A program made the translations under genes and the position numbers. Shown here in pieces: positions 1 through 9,100 of a stretch of 63,788 nucleotides of DNA. A model generated the notes under the pieces. The model worked only from the letters and a program-made list of their open reading frames with translations. It was not told the origin of the DNA and did not search any database. The stretch's first letter is position 1. Every line of letters begins with the position of its first letter. Source of the DNA: Rhodobacter sp. (GTDB taxonomy: Bacteria > Pseudomonadota > Alphaproteobacteria > Rhodobacterales > Rhodobacteraceae); contig JADCDI010000025.1 in assembly GCA_020251025.1 (NCBI GenBank), forward strand, positions 1 through 63,788, given 5' to 3'.

Positions 1-239
1 GACCCGGCGGGGGCGAAGCGCCCGCCGTGGGCGGGGCGGGCGCTGGCCGGGGGCTTTGGCCCCCGGCCGGTCCTGATCCCGGCGTATCCCTGTGGTAAAG
101 GCGATGGCCTTTGCCATTGAAGCGGGGGCGGTGCTGTGGCCTCATCGGGCGAGAACAGGAAACGCAGTGCGTTTCCCCCGCCCGCGCGGGACCGTGCCCC
201 GTAGACCGGCAGGTCCTGGAGTCACAGAGGCCAGCGCCC
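1..239 (+). repeat. GC-rich hairpin repeat, left copy 1
   Basis: First of two tandem copies (period 239 bp) of a very GC-rich element. It contains nested hairpins: a 10-bp stem near 47-70 (loop TTTG), a 9-bp stem with GATG loop at 94-115, and a 9-bp stem with a one-base loop at 158-176, followed by a 10-bp palindrome at 181-190. No credible reading frame covers it. Positions 29-84 match positions 63707-63762 exactly in inverted orientation. The copy may begin before the window. It could be a REP-like intergenic repeat family; its function is unknown. Confidence 0.8.
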
Positions 240-466
240 GACCCGGCGGGTGCGAAGCGCCCGCCATGGGCGGGGCGGGCGCTGGCCGGGGGCTTTGGGC
301 CCCAGCCGGTCCTGATCCCGGCGCGGGACTGTGGCAGGGGCGATGGCCCCTGCCATTGATGCGGTGAGGGTCCCTTCGCCCCTTCGGGCGGGACCAGAAA
401 ACGCGACCCGCGTTTCCCCGCCTGCGCGCGACGGTGCCCCGCAGTCCCGCAGGTCCGCAACCACCA
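240..466 (+). repeat. GC-rich hairpin repeat, left copy 2
   Basis: Second tandem copy of the element at 1-239. It keeps the same order of hairpins with different bases: stem at 333-354 (GGCAGGGGC, loop GATG, GCCCCTGCC) and a 7-bp stem at 399-415. Relative to copy 1, two base pairs in the 333-354 stem are changed on both sides, which keeps pairing. The following 467-597 holds no repeat and no convincing gene; it is the leader of the protease gene at 598. Confidence 0.8.
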
Positions 467-597
467 GATCGCCCGCGACCGCCATGGCGGGGATGGATCC
501 TGGGCGGGGCCAGGGGAAAAGGCTCCGTTTTTCCGCCCATCGGTCCATGCGGCTGGCATTCTTTCCGCGGCCAGCTAAATGCGAACCACAGGGGGGG

Positions 598-1173
598 ATG
601 ATGGGCAGCGACGACACCGCGCGACTGATCTATCTGGTTCTGCTGCTGGCGGCTGTCGGCGGCTGGGTGCTGGTGGAGTATCGCAGGCGTCCCGGGGCCG
701 CCCTGCGGACCGCGATGGCCTGGGGCCTGATCTTTGTCGGGGTTATGGCGGGCTACGGTCTTTGGACGGACATGCGCAGTGATGTGCGCCGTCAGGCCGT
801 CATGGTGGGCGACAGGATGGAGGTGCCGCGCGCGCCCGACGGGCATTATTATCTGACACTGACGATCAACGGCAAACCGGTGGAATTGATGGTCGACACC
901 GGGGCCACCAATATCGTCCTGTCGCGCCGCGATGCCATAAGTCTGGGCATTGATCCGGACCGGCTGGCCTACCTCGACGAGGCCCGAACCGCCAACGGCA
1001 CGGTGCGCACGGCCCGCGTCAGGTTGAACGAGGTGGTGCTTGGACCCTGGCGGGATCAGGCGCTGGCGGCCTCAGTCAATGACGGCGAGATGGACGGATC
1101 CCTTCTGGGCATGGACTATCTTGGGCAGTTCCACCTGGAACTTGCGGGGGACAGGATGCTGCTGCGCCGGTAA
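598..1173 (+). CDS. TIGR02281-type membrane-anchored aspartic protease
   Basis: Predicted 191-residue retropepsin-like (clan AA) aspartic protease. Two hydrophobic segments at about residues 8-27 and 37-56 should anchor it in the inner membrane. The catalytic motif VDTGAT lies at residues 99-104 (Asp100) and a flap/second-half motif GSLLGMDYL near residue 168. This is the usual size for the family, which acts as a homodimer. ATG 598 is preferred because it follows a G-rich Shine-Dalgarno run directly and gives the N-terminal membrane segment; the frame is open back to 331, but that part is repeat DNA. Natural substrates of this family are not known. Confidence 0.85.
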   Translation: MMGSDDTARLIYLVLLLAAVGGWVLVEYRRRPGAALRTAMAWGLIFVGVMAGYGLWTDMRSDVRRQAVMVGDRMEVPRAPDGHYYLTLTINGKPVELMVDTGATNIVLSRRDAISLGIDPDRLAYLDEARTANGTVRTARVRLNEVVLGPWRDQALAASVNDGEMDGSLLGMDYLGQFHLELAGDRMLLRR

Positions 1174-1388
1174 GGGGGACGGCGGCGGCAATGCCCGCCC
1201 GTGCCCCCGCAAAAGGCCGGGGCGCGGCAGGGCCGGCCCGGCGCAGGCCGCGCGGCAAAAGCCGGGCCTGAACCGGCACCCGGATCAGGCTTGCCGACCG
1301 CAAGGCGCACCGCAGCCGCCCCGGCCACACCCGCAGCGGAACCCCCCGCCAAACGCCGGGCGGCCCGCTTCTGCGACAGGCGCTGCCG

Positions 1389-1862
1389 TCAGACCGGGGC
1401 CGCAGCCTTCTGAAGTTTCTTTTCCCACCGGCCGCCGTCTTCGGACCAGTATTGCGCACCCAGACCTGCCGCGGTCACATCGCACCACTGCTGGCGGGCA
1501 AGGGACAGCGCCGCAGGGTCATTGCCGTCAAACAGGATGCAGACCCGCTGCAGGGCTGCCGCTTCTTCCGCCGCGATTGCGGCCCCGTCAACGGACATCA
1601 GGCAGGCCACGCCCGGGGGCAGGTGCGGGCTGGCGGTCAGAAGCACGGGCTGATCCGCATCATGCGGCCCACCGTCCAGGCCGTGGGGCAGAAACCCGTC
1701 CTCTGCCCCCAGCCACAGCTGCCCGTCGAGCCAGGACAGCCGCCCGGCGTCGCGGCCGCGCACCGCAACGCGCCAGCCTGTTTCCAGCGCGCGGGCAAGC
1801 AAGCGCGACAGGGCCACCTCCAGCGGCGACCGCGTGAGACGGTAGAAGTAAACCTCGGCCAT
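1389..1862 (-). CDS. holC: DNA polymerase III subunit chi
   Basis: HolC, 157 residues, the clamp-loader accessory subunit that links DNA polymerase III to single-strand binding protein. It begins MAEVYFYRLT and contains the typical VLFDGND-like segment (ILFDGND) in the second half. It lies 2 nt downstream of the pepA stop, so the two are almost certainly co-transcribed, an arrangement common in alphaproteobacteria. The 215 nt between its stop and the convergent protease gene (1174-1388) are GC-rich and hold no recognisable gene. Confidence 0.9.
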   Translation of the reverse strand: MAEVYFYRLTRSPLEVALSRLLARALETGWRVAVRGRDAGRLSWLDGQLWLGAEDGFLPHGLDGGPHDADQPVLLTASPHLPPGVACLMSVDGAAIAAEEAAALQRVCILFDGNDPAALSLARQQWCDVTAAGLGAQYWSEDGGRWEKKLQKAAAPV

Positions 1863-1864
1863 CG

Positions 1865-3334
1865 TCAGCCTTCGAAAAGGTCACGGATCATCCGGTCCAG
1901 CGTGACAACGCCCCAGCCGGTCGCGCCCTTTGGCGCAAGGGCGGTGTCGGATTTGACGCTGGCCGTGCCCGCGATGTCCAGGTGGCACCAGGGCAGGCCG
2001 GGCCTGACGAAGCGTTGCAGGAACTGCGCCGCGGTAATCGCCCCGCCCTCGCGCCCGGTGACATTCTTCATGTCTGCAATGCGGGATTTCAGCAGCGCGT
2101 CATAGGCATCCCCCATCGGCATGCGCCAGGCCCCCTCGCCTTCGGCTTTGGCGGCCTTCAGCAGTGCGTTGCAAAGCGTGTCGTCGTTGGAAAAGACGCC
2201 CGCATTCTCATGCCCCAGTGCCACGACCATCGCCCCGGTCAGCGTGGCCAGATCAACCATGGCGCCGGGCTTGAAACGCTCCTGGGCGTACCACATGGCA
2301 TCGGCCAGCACGAGGCGGCCTTCGGCATCGGTGTTGATGACCTCGATCGTGTCACCCTTCATCGATTTCACCACATCTCCGGGGCGCTGGGCATTGCCGT
2401 CGGGCATGTTTTCCACCAGCCCGACGATGCCCACCACATTGGCCCTGGCTTTGCGCAGCGCCAGCGTGCGCATCAGCCCGGCCACAACCCCGGCCCCGCC
2501 CATGTCGCCGGTCATATCCTCCATCCCGGCGGCGGGCTTGATCGAGATTCCGCCTGTATCAAAGGTCACGCCCTTGCCGATCAGGGCAAAGGGCGCGCCG
2601 CCCGCCGGGCCGCCGTTCCACTGCATCACCACGATCCTGGAACGGTTGACCGACCCCTGCCCCACGCCCAGAAGCGCGTTCATGCCAAGCGCCTTCATCG
2701 CGGGTTCTTCGATGATCTCGACATGCAGCCCCAGGTCCTGCATCGCCGCAAGGCGGGCGGCGAATTCCTGCGGGGTCAGGACATTGGCCGGTTCATTCGT
2801 CAGGTCGCGGGCAAAGAACACGCCTTCCGCAAGGGCGGCTTTCGGGGCGGCCTGGGCCGCGACGGCTTCCGGCGATGTCACCATCATCGTCACCTCGCCC
2901 GGCGGCTTCGCTTCGCCGGTGCGGTAGGCCACAAAGTCATAGGCGCGCAGGGCCAGTCCGAACGACACTTCGGCGGCTTTCGGATGCCCTTCGGCCACAA
3001 CCAGCGCGCCCGCGGGGCCCAGCGATTTGCCGATGGCCGCCCCCGCCTTGCGCGCCGTCACGGGATCGGCGCTGCGGTCCAGCCTGACGACCTGAAGCGC
3101 CTCGGCCAGCAGGCCGGCGGGCCAGCCGATGTCGGCCGCCTCGCCCTGTTTCATCCGCCCGAACGCGGTCGAGGCCAGAAAGCGGTCAAGCGCGCCCCTG
3201 GTCAGCCGGTTCACCCGGCGCGCTGCCGGGCTTGTGGAGCGGCCGCTTCCGGCAAGGATCACGACCCGGCCCGTGTGGGCGGCGATCGCGTCAAGCTCGG
3301 TGGCACGGAACCTGATCGAAAGCGGTGTTGTCAT
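1865..3334 (-). CDS. pepA: Leucyl aminopeptidase (M17)
   Basis: PepA, 489 residues, a cytosolic two-metal aminopeptidase that removes N-terminal residues during peptide turnover. The M17 signature NTDAEGRLVLADA is present, as is the metal-ligand stretch around GVTFDTGGISIK with the active-site Lys and Asp. Full length for the family. Start ATG at 3334. It is first in a pepA-holC operon and is divergent from the lptF operon across a 141-bp spacer. Confidence 0.93.
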   Translation of the reverse strand: MTTPLSIRFRATELDAIAAHTGRVVILAGSGRSTSPAARRVNRLTRGALDRFLASTAFGRMKQGEAADIGWPAGLLAEALQVVRLDRSADPVTARKAGAAIGKSLGPAGALVVAEGHPKAAEVSFGLALRAYDFVAYRTGEAKPPGEVTMMVTSPEAVAAQAAPKAALAEGVFFARDLTNEPANVLTPQEFAARLAAMQDLGLHVEIIEEPAMKALGMNALLGVGQGSVNRSRIVVMQWNGGPAGGAPFALIGKGVTFDTGGISIKPAAGMEDMTGDMGGAGVVAGLMRTLALRKARANVVGIVGLVENMPDGNAQRPGDVVKSMKGDTIEVINTDAEGRLVLADAMWYAQERFKPGAMVDLATLTGAMVVALGHENAGVFSNDDTLCNALLKAAKAEGEGAWRMPMGDAYDALLKSRIADMKNVTGREGGAITAAQFLQRFVRPGLPWCHLDIAGTASVKSDTALAPKGATGWGVVTLDRMIRDLFEG

Positions 3335-3475
3335 TGGGGTCTCCGTGTTGGAATCCGGCGCTCTGGCACCTCTGCGGCGAGCCTAGCCTGCGCCCCCAAA
3401 GTTGACCAGATAGCAGTTTTCCCTGCCGCCGATTTCCACTAACGTCCCGGCACCAGCCTTCGGAGGGTCCGCGCC

Positions 3476-4612
3476 TTGTCCAGATTCGACAGATACCTGC
3501 TGTCGCAACTTCTGGTGCTGTTCGGATTCTTCTCTTTGGTTCTTGTGGCGGTCTATTGGGTCAACCGTGCCGTCAGCCTGTTCGACCAGTTGATCGGCAA
3601 CGGGCAATCGGCGCTTGTGTTTGTGGAATTCACGGCCCTGACCCTGCCGAACGCCATTCGGCTTGTCCTGCCGGTTTCTGCCTTTGCCGCAGCTTTATAC
3701 GTGACGAACCGTCTGACGCGCGAAAGCGAACTGGTCGTGATGCAGGCCACGGGATTCTCGCCCTGGCGCCTGGCGCGGCCCGTCGTCTATTTTGGCATCA
3801 TCGTGGCCGTGATGATTGCCGTCCTGATGAACATCGTGGTTCCGGCCAGCCGGATCACCCTTGCGACCCGCAGCGCCGAGATTGAGGCGAACGTGACGGC
3901 GCGGTTCCTGCGCGAGGGGGCCTTTCTGCATCCCGCGCCGGGTGTGACACTGTACATCCGCGAGATCGCCCCGACGGGCGAGTTGCTGGATGTCTTTCTG
4001 TCGGACGCACGGGATCCCGGCAGCCCGATCACCTATTCCGCCCTTCGCGCGCTTGTTGTGCGGGGGGAAACAGGGCCGAAGCTGATCCTTCTTGACGGCA
4101 TGGCCCAGATGCTTGACCGGGCGACCTCGCACCTGACCGTCACGCGGTTTGCCGATCTTACCCATGACGTCGGCGGCGTCCTGACAGGCAGCGGGCTGCA
4201 GGGCCGGTCGCCCGAGGAGTTGCCAACGCTTGCACTGCTGCGCGCGGATTCCGCCCTTGCCGCTGAACTGGGAACGACCCGTGCGGTGCTTGTGCAGGAA
4301 GGGCACAGCCGCATCGCCAACCCGCTGCTCGGGTTCGCGGCGCCGCTTATCGGGTTTTCGGCCCTGCTTGTGGGTGCCTTCAGCCGCTTCGGCCTTTGGC
4401 GTCAGGTTGTGGGGGCCGTGATCCTGCTGGTGATCGTACAGTTTGCCGACAACATCGCCGCACAGACGGTCCTGCGGGATGCAGCGCTCTGGCCGGTGCA
4501 ATATGCTTCTGCCGTCCTTGGCCTGGGGGTTACTGCCGGATTGCTGGCGATGGCGGCAGGGCCGGGATTTCCGTTGCGGCGCATCGCAAGACCACCCGGT
4601 TCGGCCGCATGA
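3476..4612 (+). CDS. lptF: LPS export permease LptF
   Basis: Inner-membrane permease of the LptB2FG ABC complex that extracts lipopolysaccharide from the inner membrane and pushes it along the Lpt bridge. 378 residues, with an N-terminal block of membrane helices, a periplasmic jellyroll in the middle and a C-terminal group of helices, the YjgP/YjgQ layout. Start is TTG at 3476, supported by an AGGAGG-like sequence at about 3462 and by the family N-terminus (SRFDRYLLSQLL). It overlaps lptG by four bases (ATGA), indicating translational coupling. First gene of the lptF-lptG-lptD-surA-pdxA-rsmA run. Confidence 0.93.
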   Translation: MSRFDRYLLSQLLVLFGFFSLVLVAVYWVNRAVSLFDQLIGNGQSALVFVEFTALTLPNAIRLVLPVSAFAAALYVTNRLTRESELVVMQATGFSPWRLARPVVYFGIIVAVMIAVLMNIVVPASRITLATRSAEIEANVTARFLREGAFLHPAPGVTLYIREIAPTGELLDVFLSDARDPGSPITYSALRALVVRGETGPKLILLDGMAQMLDRATSHLTVTRFADLTHDVGGVLTGSGLQGRSPEELPTLALLRADSALAAELGTTRAVLVQEGHSRIANPLLGFAAPLIGFSALLVGAFSRFGLWRQVVGAVILLVIVQFADNIAAQTVLRDAALWPVQYASAVLGLGVTAGLLAMAAGPGFPLRRIARPPGSAA

Positions 4613-5703
4613 CGCTGAGCTTCTATATCGCCCGCCGCTTTGCCCTGTCCGTCCTCGTTGTCTTCGGGGTCTTTTTCGGTCTGATGATGCTGATCGAAAT
4701 GGTGGAACTGGTCGGCAGGTTCCCCGACGGCGGCGTCAGCCTTGCCCAGGTGGCGGGTCTGGCCGCCCTGAAGGTTCCCCAAAGCCTGTACCGGATCCTG
4801 CCGCTGATCGTGATTCTTGCCGCCATTGCGCTTTTCCTGGCTTTGGCACGATCCAGCGAGCTTGTCGTGGTGCGCGCCTCGGGGCGATCGGCGCTGCGGC
4901 TGCTTGGGGCGCCGGTCTGCGTTGCGCTGGCGCTGGGGGCTGTGTCTGTCATGGTCCTTAACCCCCTGGTCGCGGCAACCTCGCGCCATTATGCCGAGAC
5001 GGTTGCGCATTACGCCAACGGCCAGATAAGCGTCCTGTCGCTCAGTTCCGAAGGTCTGTGGCTTCGTCAGGGTGGCGGCGGGACGCAGACCGTGATCCGC
5101 GCAACGCAGGCCAATGATGACGGAACGGTCCTGACCGGGGTGACCTTCCTTGAATTCGACGGCGATGGCCGCCCGCTGTCCCGGATCGAGGCAGAGCGGG
5201 CCGCACTGTCTGCCGGGGCTTGGCTGCTGACCAACTTCAAGCGGTGGAACCTTGCCGCCGACAATCCCGAAAGCACAGCAGTGACCGAGGCCCGGGGCAG
5301 GATTGCCTCCGACCTGACGCGGGACCAGATCCGCGACAGTTTCGGCGACCCCTCTGTCGTCCGGTTCTGGGATTTGCCGGCCTTTATCGCGAATCTGGAC
5401 AGGGCAGGGTTTTCGTCGCGCCAGCACCGGGTCTGGCTGCAGATGCAGTTTGCCCAGCCCGTGCTTCTGGCCGGAATGGTTCTGCTGGCCGCAGGCTTTA
5501 CCATGCGCCATGTCAGATTCGGGAATACCGGGGCGATGGTGCTGGCGGCGGTGTTGGCGGGTTTCGGAATCTTCTTTCTGAGAAACTTCGCACAGGTCCT
5601 TGGCACCAATGGCCAAATTCCGGTTCTTCTGGCCGCGTGGAGCGCCCCCGTCGCCTCGGTCTTGTTTGCGCTTGGCCTTTTGCTGCACCTGGAGGATGGC
5701 TGA
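4609..5703 (+). CDS. lptG: LPS export permease LptG
   Basis: Second permease of LptB2FG, 364 residues, same YjgP/YjgQ fold as LptF, with N- and C-terminal membrane helices around a periplasmic domain. The ATG at 4609 sits in the ATGA overlap with the lptF stop; the reading frame is open further upstream but only as a shadow of lptF. Its stop overlaps the lptD start (TGATG at 5701-5705). The LptB ATPase is not in this window. Confidence 0.93.
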   Translation: MTLSFYIARRFALSVLVVFGVFFGLMMLIEMVELVGRFPDGGVSLAQVAGLAALKVPQSLYRILPLIVILAAIALFLALARSSELVVVRASGRSALRLLGAPVCVALALGAVSVMVLNPLVAATSRHYAETVAHYANGQISVLSLSSEGLWLRQGGGGTQTVIRATQANDDGTVLTGVTFLEFDGDGRPLSRIEAERAALSAGAWLLTNFKRWNLAADNPESTAVTEARGRIASDLTRDQIRDSFGDPSVVRFWDLPAFIANLDRAGFSSRQHRVWLQMQFAQPVLLAGMVLLAAGFTMRHVRFGNTGAMVLAAVLAGFGIFFLRNFAQVLGTNGQIPVLLAAWSAPVASVLFALGLLLHLEDG

Positions 5704-7832
5704 TGCGCCGTTGGCTTTGGGCGGCGGCGCTGGCCCTGTGCGCCCACCCTGCCCTTGCGCAGGATATCGCCACGCTCGTTGCCGACCGGGTCGAGATTCT
5801 GGCTGACACCGTGCTGGTTGCCGAAGGTGCCGTCGAAATCCGGCAAAGGGGGATCACGCTGACAGCCGCGCGTGTGACCTTTGATGCGGCCAGGGACAGC
5901 CTGACCATCGAAGGTCCGATCGTTCTGTCGGACGCAGGCGGCACCCGCGTTCTGGCCGATCAGGCAAAGCTTTCGGCAGATCTGCGCAACGGAATCATGA
6001 CAGGGGCGCGGCTTGTCCTGGAACAGCAGTTGCAGCTGGCTGCGGACGAATTGCAGCGTGTGGGCGGGCGGTACACGGAACTGGGCCGGACCGTTGCCTC
6101 GTCCTGTCAGGTTTGCGCGGCAAACCCTGTTCCCATATGGGAAATCCGGGCGCAAAGCGTGGTGCATGACCAGTTGGAACAGCAATTGTATTTCACGGGC
6201 GCGCAGCTTCGCTTTTTTGGTGTTCCGGTCTTCTATATTCCCCGGTTGCGCATGCCGGACCCTGGCCTGAACCGCGCGAGCGGCTTTCTTCAGCCGGATG
6301 TCCGGATCACCAACCGACTGGGATACGGGATCATCCAGCCCTATTTCTTGGTGATCGATCCAAGCCGCGATCTGACGCTGGCCCCCTATCTGACGTCAAG
6401 GCAGGGGCGGTCGCTGGGGCTGCGCTATCGTCAGGCCTATGACAGCGGGCAGGTCGAGGTGAACGGGGCCCTGTCCACCGACAGGATTCTGCCCGATGAG
6501 TTGCGCGGCTATCTCTTTGCCACCGGGGCCTTTTCCCTGCCGCGCGGCTTTGCCCTGACTTTCGGGCTTCAGGCGGTCAGCGACAAAGGCTATCTGATCG
6601 ACTACGGCATATCCGAACGGGACTACCTGGACAGCTTTGTCGAAGTGCAACGCGTCAACCGCGATGAGTTCGTTCTTGGGCGGGTGCACTATTACGAATC
6701 GCTGCGGGACGCTCCGGATCCGACGCGCCCCTCGTCGATGATCGACCTGATCAACGTTCGGCGCATGTCCCTGCCCGGTCTGGGCGGTGCGGCCAGTCTG
6801 CGCTACCTTCTGTCCGGCGAGAACCGCGTGTCGTCCAGCGTGCGCGACAGCAACGGCGACGGCATCGCGGACGGGCTTCAGACCGCTCAGGCCTTGATCG
6901 GGCTGGACTGGAACCGGAACTGGTACCTGCCGGGCGGGCTGGTCGCAACGGCGCAGGCCCTGGGTCAGGCCGATGTCATCGCGGTGAACCAGGACCCGAC
7001 CTATCCGGCGCGGATCGGCCGGCTTTACGGAGCCTTGGGCGGCAAGCTGGGCTGGCCGCTGCGGCGCGTGGAAAACGGCGGCGCGATCCAGGTGCTGGAG
7101 CCTGCGGCCCAGGTCCTGCTGTCGCCGGGTTCAACCCCCGATGTTCCGAACGAGGACAGCCGGCTTATCGAGTTTGACGAAGGCAATCTTTTTTCACTGA
7201 ACCGCTTTCCCGGTTCTGACGAGGTTGAGCTGGGCAACCGTGCCGCCCTTGGCCTGAACTGGACACGTCTTGCCGTCGACGGATCGGCAGTCGCGCTGAC
7301 GCTGGGCAGGGTCCTGCGCCAGGAGGACCTCGATCAGTTCAGCCGGTCATCCGGGCTGGATGGCACCGCGTCGGACTGGCTTGTCGGAATGCAGATCCTG
7401 TCCGCCCAGGGCTTTGGTCTGACACAACGCCTTCTGGTGGGCGACCAAGCCGCGCTGACGGCCGCCGAGGCACGCCTGAACTGGGCCGCCGGGGATTTCG
7501 GCCTGATGTCGGGCTATTTCTACAGCATCTCGGACCCCGCAGATGGCAAGCCCGATCCGATTTCGGAACTGACCATCGGCGGCAACTGGAACATGGCCGC
7601 CAACTGGACCGGTGAGGCAAGCCTGCGCCATGATTTCATCGCCGGACGCGCCTCGCGCGCAAGCGTCGGATTCAAGTACCGGAACGAGTGCATGCTGGTC
7701 GATCTTTCCCTCTCGCGTTGGTTCGCCGACTCAACTAGTGTGACGCCGACGACAGAATTCAACATTGCGGTCGATCTTCTGGGCTTCGGCGGCAGCGCCG
7801 CGCCCGGTCCGGCACGCCGCTGCCGCAGTTGA
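5703..7832 (+). CDS. lptD: LPS assembly protein LptD
   Basis: Outer-membrane translocon that inserts LPS into the outer leaflet together with LptE. 709 residues: signal peptide about residues 1-20, ending in an ALAQ cleavage region, a periplasmic OstA-like jellyroll to about residue 150, then a large beta-barrel. Cys135 and Cys138 (SCQVC) end the jellyroll and two further cysteines lie near the C-terminus. In E. coli, disulfides between these two regions are needed for function, so an equivalent pairing is likely but inferred. It starts inside the lptG stop codon. Confidence 0.92.
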   Translation: MRRWLWAAALALCAHPALAQDIATLVADRVEILADTVLVAEGAVEIRQRGITLTAARVTFDAARDSLTIEGPIVLSDAGGTRVLADQAKLSADLRNGIMTGARLVLEQQLQLAADELQRVGGRYTELGRTVASSCQVCAANPVPIWEIRAQSVVHDQLEQQLYFTGAQLRFFGVPVFYIPRLRMPDPGLNRASGFLQPDVRITNRLGYGIIQPYFLVIDPSRDLTLAPYLTSRQGRSLGLRYRQAYDSGQVEVNGALSTDRILPDELRGYLFATGAFSLPRGFALTFGLQAVSDKGYLIDYGISERDYLDSFVEVQRVNRDEFVLGRVHYYESLRDAPDPTRPSSMIDLINVRRMSLPGLGGAASLRYLLSGENRVSSSVRDSNGDGIADGLQTAQALIGLDWNRNWYLPGGLVATAQALGQADVIAVNQDPTYPARIGRLYGALGGKLGWPLRRVENGGAIQVLEPAAQVLLSPGSTPDVPNEDSRLIEFDEGNLFSLNRFPGSDEVELGNRAALGLNWTRLAVDGSAVALTLGRVLRQEDLDQFSRSSGLDGTASDWLVGMQILSAQGFGLTQRLLVGDQAALTAAEARLNWAAGDFGLMSGYFYSISDPADGKPDPISELTIGGNWNMAANWTGEASLRHDFIAGRASRASVGFKYRNECMLVDLSLSRWFADSTSVTPTTEFNIAVDLLGFGGSAAPGPARRCRS

Positions 7833-7891
7833 TTGCATCGGCAAACCTGCCGGGCCCTGTCGGGGGGATTGAGCAAAGATACGGAACTGAC

Positions 7892-9100
7892 ATGCGCCTG
7901 ACCTTCCTGATCGCCGCCTGCATCGGCCCGCTGCTGATGACAGGGTCCGCATCGGCCGCAGACGGTTCCTTTGCCCCAAGGGTGATCGTCAACGACAGCG
8001 TGGTCACGAACTTCGAGGTCGAACAGCGGGCCAGGTTCCTTCAACTGATCAATTCGCCGGGTGATCTGGAACAGGCGGCGGTCCGTGGCCTGATCGATGA
8101 CCGGCTTCGATTCCAGGCCGGGGTGACCAACGGCGTGGAGGTTACCGAAGACGACATCAAGGCAGGTCTGGAAGAGTTTGCCGGGCGGGCCAACCTGTCG
8201 GTTGAGGAATTCCAGCAGGGCCTTGCCGAAAACGGTGTCGAGCCCGAAACCTTCCGTGATTTCGTGCAGGCCAGCCTCGTTTGGCGCGAAGTGGTGCGGG
8301 CGCGCTTCATCCCGCGCGTCGTCGTGTCGGACGGGGATGTAAAGCGGGCCTTGGCGGTGACCAACCAGCGGGGCAATGTCCGCATCGCGCTGGCCGAGTT
8401 GATCATTCCCGCCCCGCCGGGGCAAGAGGCCGATGCCCTGGCCCAGGCCGAGGAACTTCGGGCATCGATCCGCACGAACGCGGATTTCTCGGCGGCGGCC
8501 GCGCAGTATTCGGCGGCCCCCTCTGCCGCCGAAGGCGGCGATGTCGGCTGGCTTGAGCTGGGGAACCTTCCCCCGGCAATCCGGACGCTCATTCTGCCTT
8601 TGGGCCCGGGCGGCGTGACCCAGCCCATCGTGATTCCGAACGCGGTTGCGATGTTCCAGTTGCGCGGGCTTGAAGACAGCGGCACGCCCCCGGCCGAGGC
8701 GGTGGAGCTGGATTACATTCAGGTGCTGCTTGCCGATGACGCAAAAGGGGCCGCCGAAGCCGCGCGGCTCAGCGCCGGTGCCGATCAATGCGACGATCTT
8801 TTCGGTCTGACGCGGGGCCTGCCGGAAGACCGGCTTGTCCGGACGAGGCAGCCCGCAAACGCGGTGCCGCGCGATCTGGGCCTTGAACTGGCAAAGCTGG
8901 ATCCGGGCGAGGCGTCCTTTGCCTTGCGGCGCGGTGCGACCCGCGTTTTCCTGATGCTTTGCACCCGAAATGTGGCACCGGCCGAAGACCCCCCGACGCC
9001 CGAAGACATTCGCGACCAGCTTATCAACCAAAGGCTGGCGGCCCTTGCCGAATCCTATCTGAACCAGCTGCGTGCCGCAGCGATCATCCGCGAGCCATGA
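7892..9100 (+). CDS. surA: SurA-like periplasmic peptidylprolyl isomerase
   Basis: 402-residue periplasmic chaperone and prolyl isomerase for outer-membrane proteins. The start at 7892 gives a clean signal peptide (MRLTFLIAACIGPLL, cleavage near ASA-A); the frame is open back to TTG 7829, but that extension lacks a signal. A SurA N-terminal domain is followed by one recognisable parvulin domain at about residues 165-260 containing GGDVGWLELG. Its position behind lptD is the conserved arrangement, since SurA assists LptD folding. It overlaps pdxA by ATGA. Confidence 0.85.
   Translation: MRLTFLIAACIGPLLMTGSASAADGSFAPRVIVNDSVVTNFEVEQRARFLQLINSPGDLEQAAVRGLIDDRLRFQAGVTNGVEVTEDDIKAGLEEFAGRANLSVEEFQQGLAENGVEPETFRDFVQASLVWREVVRARFIPRVVVSDGDVKRALAVTNQRGNVRIALAELIIPAPPGQEADALAQAEELRASIRTNADFSAAAAQYSAAPSAAEGGDVGWLELGNLPPAIRTLILPLGPGGVTQPIVIPNAVAMFQLRGLEDSGTPPAEAVELDYIQVLLADDAKGAAEAARLSAGADQCDDLFGLTRGLPEDRLVRTRQPANAVPRDLGLELAKLDPGEASFALRRGATRVFLMLCTRNVAPAEDPPTPEDIRDQLINQRLAALAESYLNQLRAAAIIREP

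Noticed and set aside
1-466. CRISPR-like repeat array
   Set aside because: The period is 216-239 bp with the whole unit repeated; there are no short repeats with unique spacers and no cas genes.
142-846. Long minus-strand open frame over the left repeats
   Set aside because: Composition is Arg/Pro/Gly/His-rich with no domain, and it lies over repeat DNA and the protease gene; it is an effect of high G+C.
1201-1413. Possible small Ala/Pro-rich gene between the protease and holC
   Set aside because: It overlaps the 3' end of holC, has no ribosome site and no recognisable domain.
3400-3475. TTGACC as a -35 for lptF
   Set aside because: No acceptable -10 lies 16-18 bp downstream.
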